Below, one piece after another: positions 14,346 to 14,405 of a stretch of 14,405 nt of DNA (the first letter of the stretch is position 1; every line of letters begins with the position of its first letter). Made by a program: the position numbers and the translations under genes. Below the pieces are notes generated by a model. The model worked only from the letters and a program-made list of their open reading frames with translations, did not search any database and was not told the DNA's origin. The stretch is taken from contig CAJGDP010000039.1 of NCBI GenBank assembly GCA_904502235.1, positions 1-14,405 on the forward strand, in the 5' to 3' direction. Source of the DNA: an uncultured Bacteroidaceae bacterium. Lineage in GTDB: Bacteria > Bacteroidota > Bacteroidia > Bacteroidales > Bacteroidaceae.

Positions 14346-14377
14346 TTTGTTATGCTCTTTTCTTTTGTTTACTTTTG
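14346..14377 (+). promoter_or_regulatory. Divergent promoter for a gene beyond the right edge
   Basis: TTTG (14346-14349), 20 nt spacer, TACTTTTG (14370-14377) on the plus strand. No start codon follows within the remaining 28 bases, so the transcribed gene lies outside the window. Confidence 0.65.
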
Positions 14378-14405
14378 CCTATAATGATAATTCTAACTTA
14401 AAAAT

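Noticed and set aside
1..14405. CRISPR array, prophage, insertion sequence or defence island
   Set aside because: No regularly spaced repeats, transposase, integrase or inverted-repeat borders are visible. The only direct repeat is the tRNA-Glu duplication.

Overview
The window looks like a chromosomal segment of a Bacteroidales bacterium (Bacteroides/Prevotella relatives). Three things point there. Most transcription units carry a TTTG/TTG–N18-20–TAnnTTTG promoter, the Bacteroidetes -33/-7 type, and there are almost no Shine-Dalgarno sequences. Two secreted proteins end in the 'DLTGRR…GIYI.NG' C-terminal tail typical of the phylum. The protein families (two-domain NAD synthetase, GH20 hexosaminidase, asparaginase–porin–Dcu cluster) fit gut Bacteroidales. 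The species cannot be named from this sequence.

Layout, left to right. Positions 1-285 hold the 3' part of a tRNA-Ser, two identical tRNA-Glu(CTC) genes and a terminator (+ strand). Positions 306-5910 hold a minus-strand block: nadE (NAD synthetase), preceded by a 711-aa secreted Ig-like protein and a 433-aa secreted paralog, each of the latter with its own promoter. Positions 6072-6263 hold the small SRP RNA gene (ffs, +) with promoter and terminator, converging on a GH20 beta-hexosaminidase (-, 6319-8289). Behind it is a SpoU/TrmH-family RNA methyltransferase (-, 8411-9208). Positions 9299-13892 form a plus-strand cluster of glutaminase glsA, periplasmic asparaginase, an OprO/P-like outer-membrane porin and a DcuA/B C4-dicarboxylate carrier, closed by a terminator. 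Positions 13936-14281 are the RNase P RNA gene rnpB (-), and a divergent promoter at 14346-14377 fires out of the window.

How the genes work together. The glsA–ansB–porin–dcu cluster reads as an amide-utilisation route. Substrate probably enters through the porin, asparagine is deamidated in the periplasm to aspartate and ammonia, aspartate is imported by Dcu in exchange for succinate or similar, and cytoplasmic glutamine is deamidated by GlsA. This would feed fumarate respiration. The remaining genes are housekeeping (tRNAs, ffs, rnpB, RNA methyltransferase, nadE) or surface/glycan functions (GH20 and the two Ig-like proteins).

The most interesting observation is that NadE, a two-domain protein of normal length and intact synthetase domain, has glycine where the nitrilase-like glutaminase domain should carry its catalytic cysteine, and its conserved loop after the catalytic lysine appears shortened. 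It may therefore be an ammonia-dependent enzyme with a relict glutaminase domain. Other points are an SRP RNA with a UGAC apical loop, a GH20 start that must be moved inward, and an intergenic region where a terminator and a promoter overlap. I see no phage, IS element, CRISPR array or defence system.
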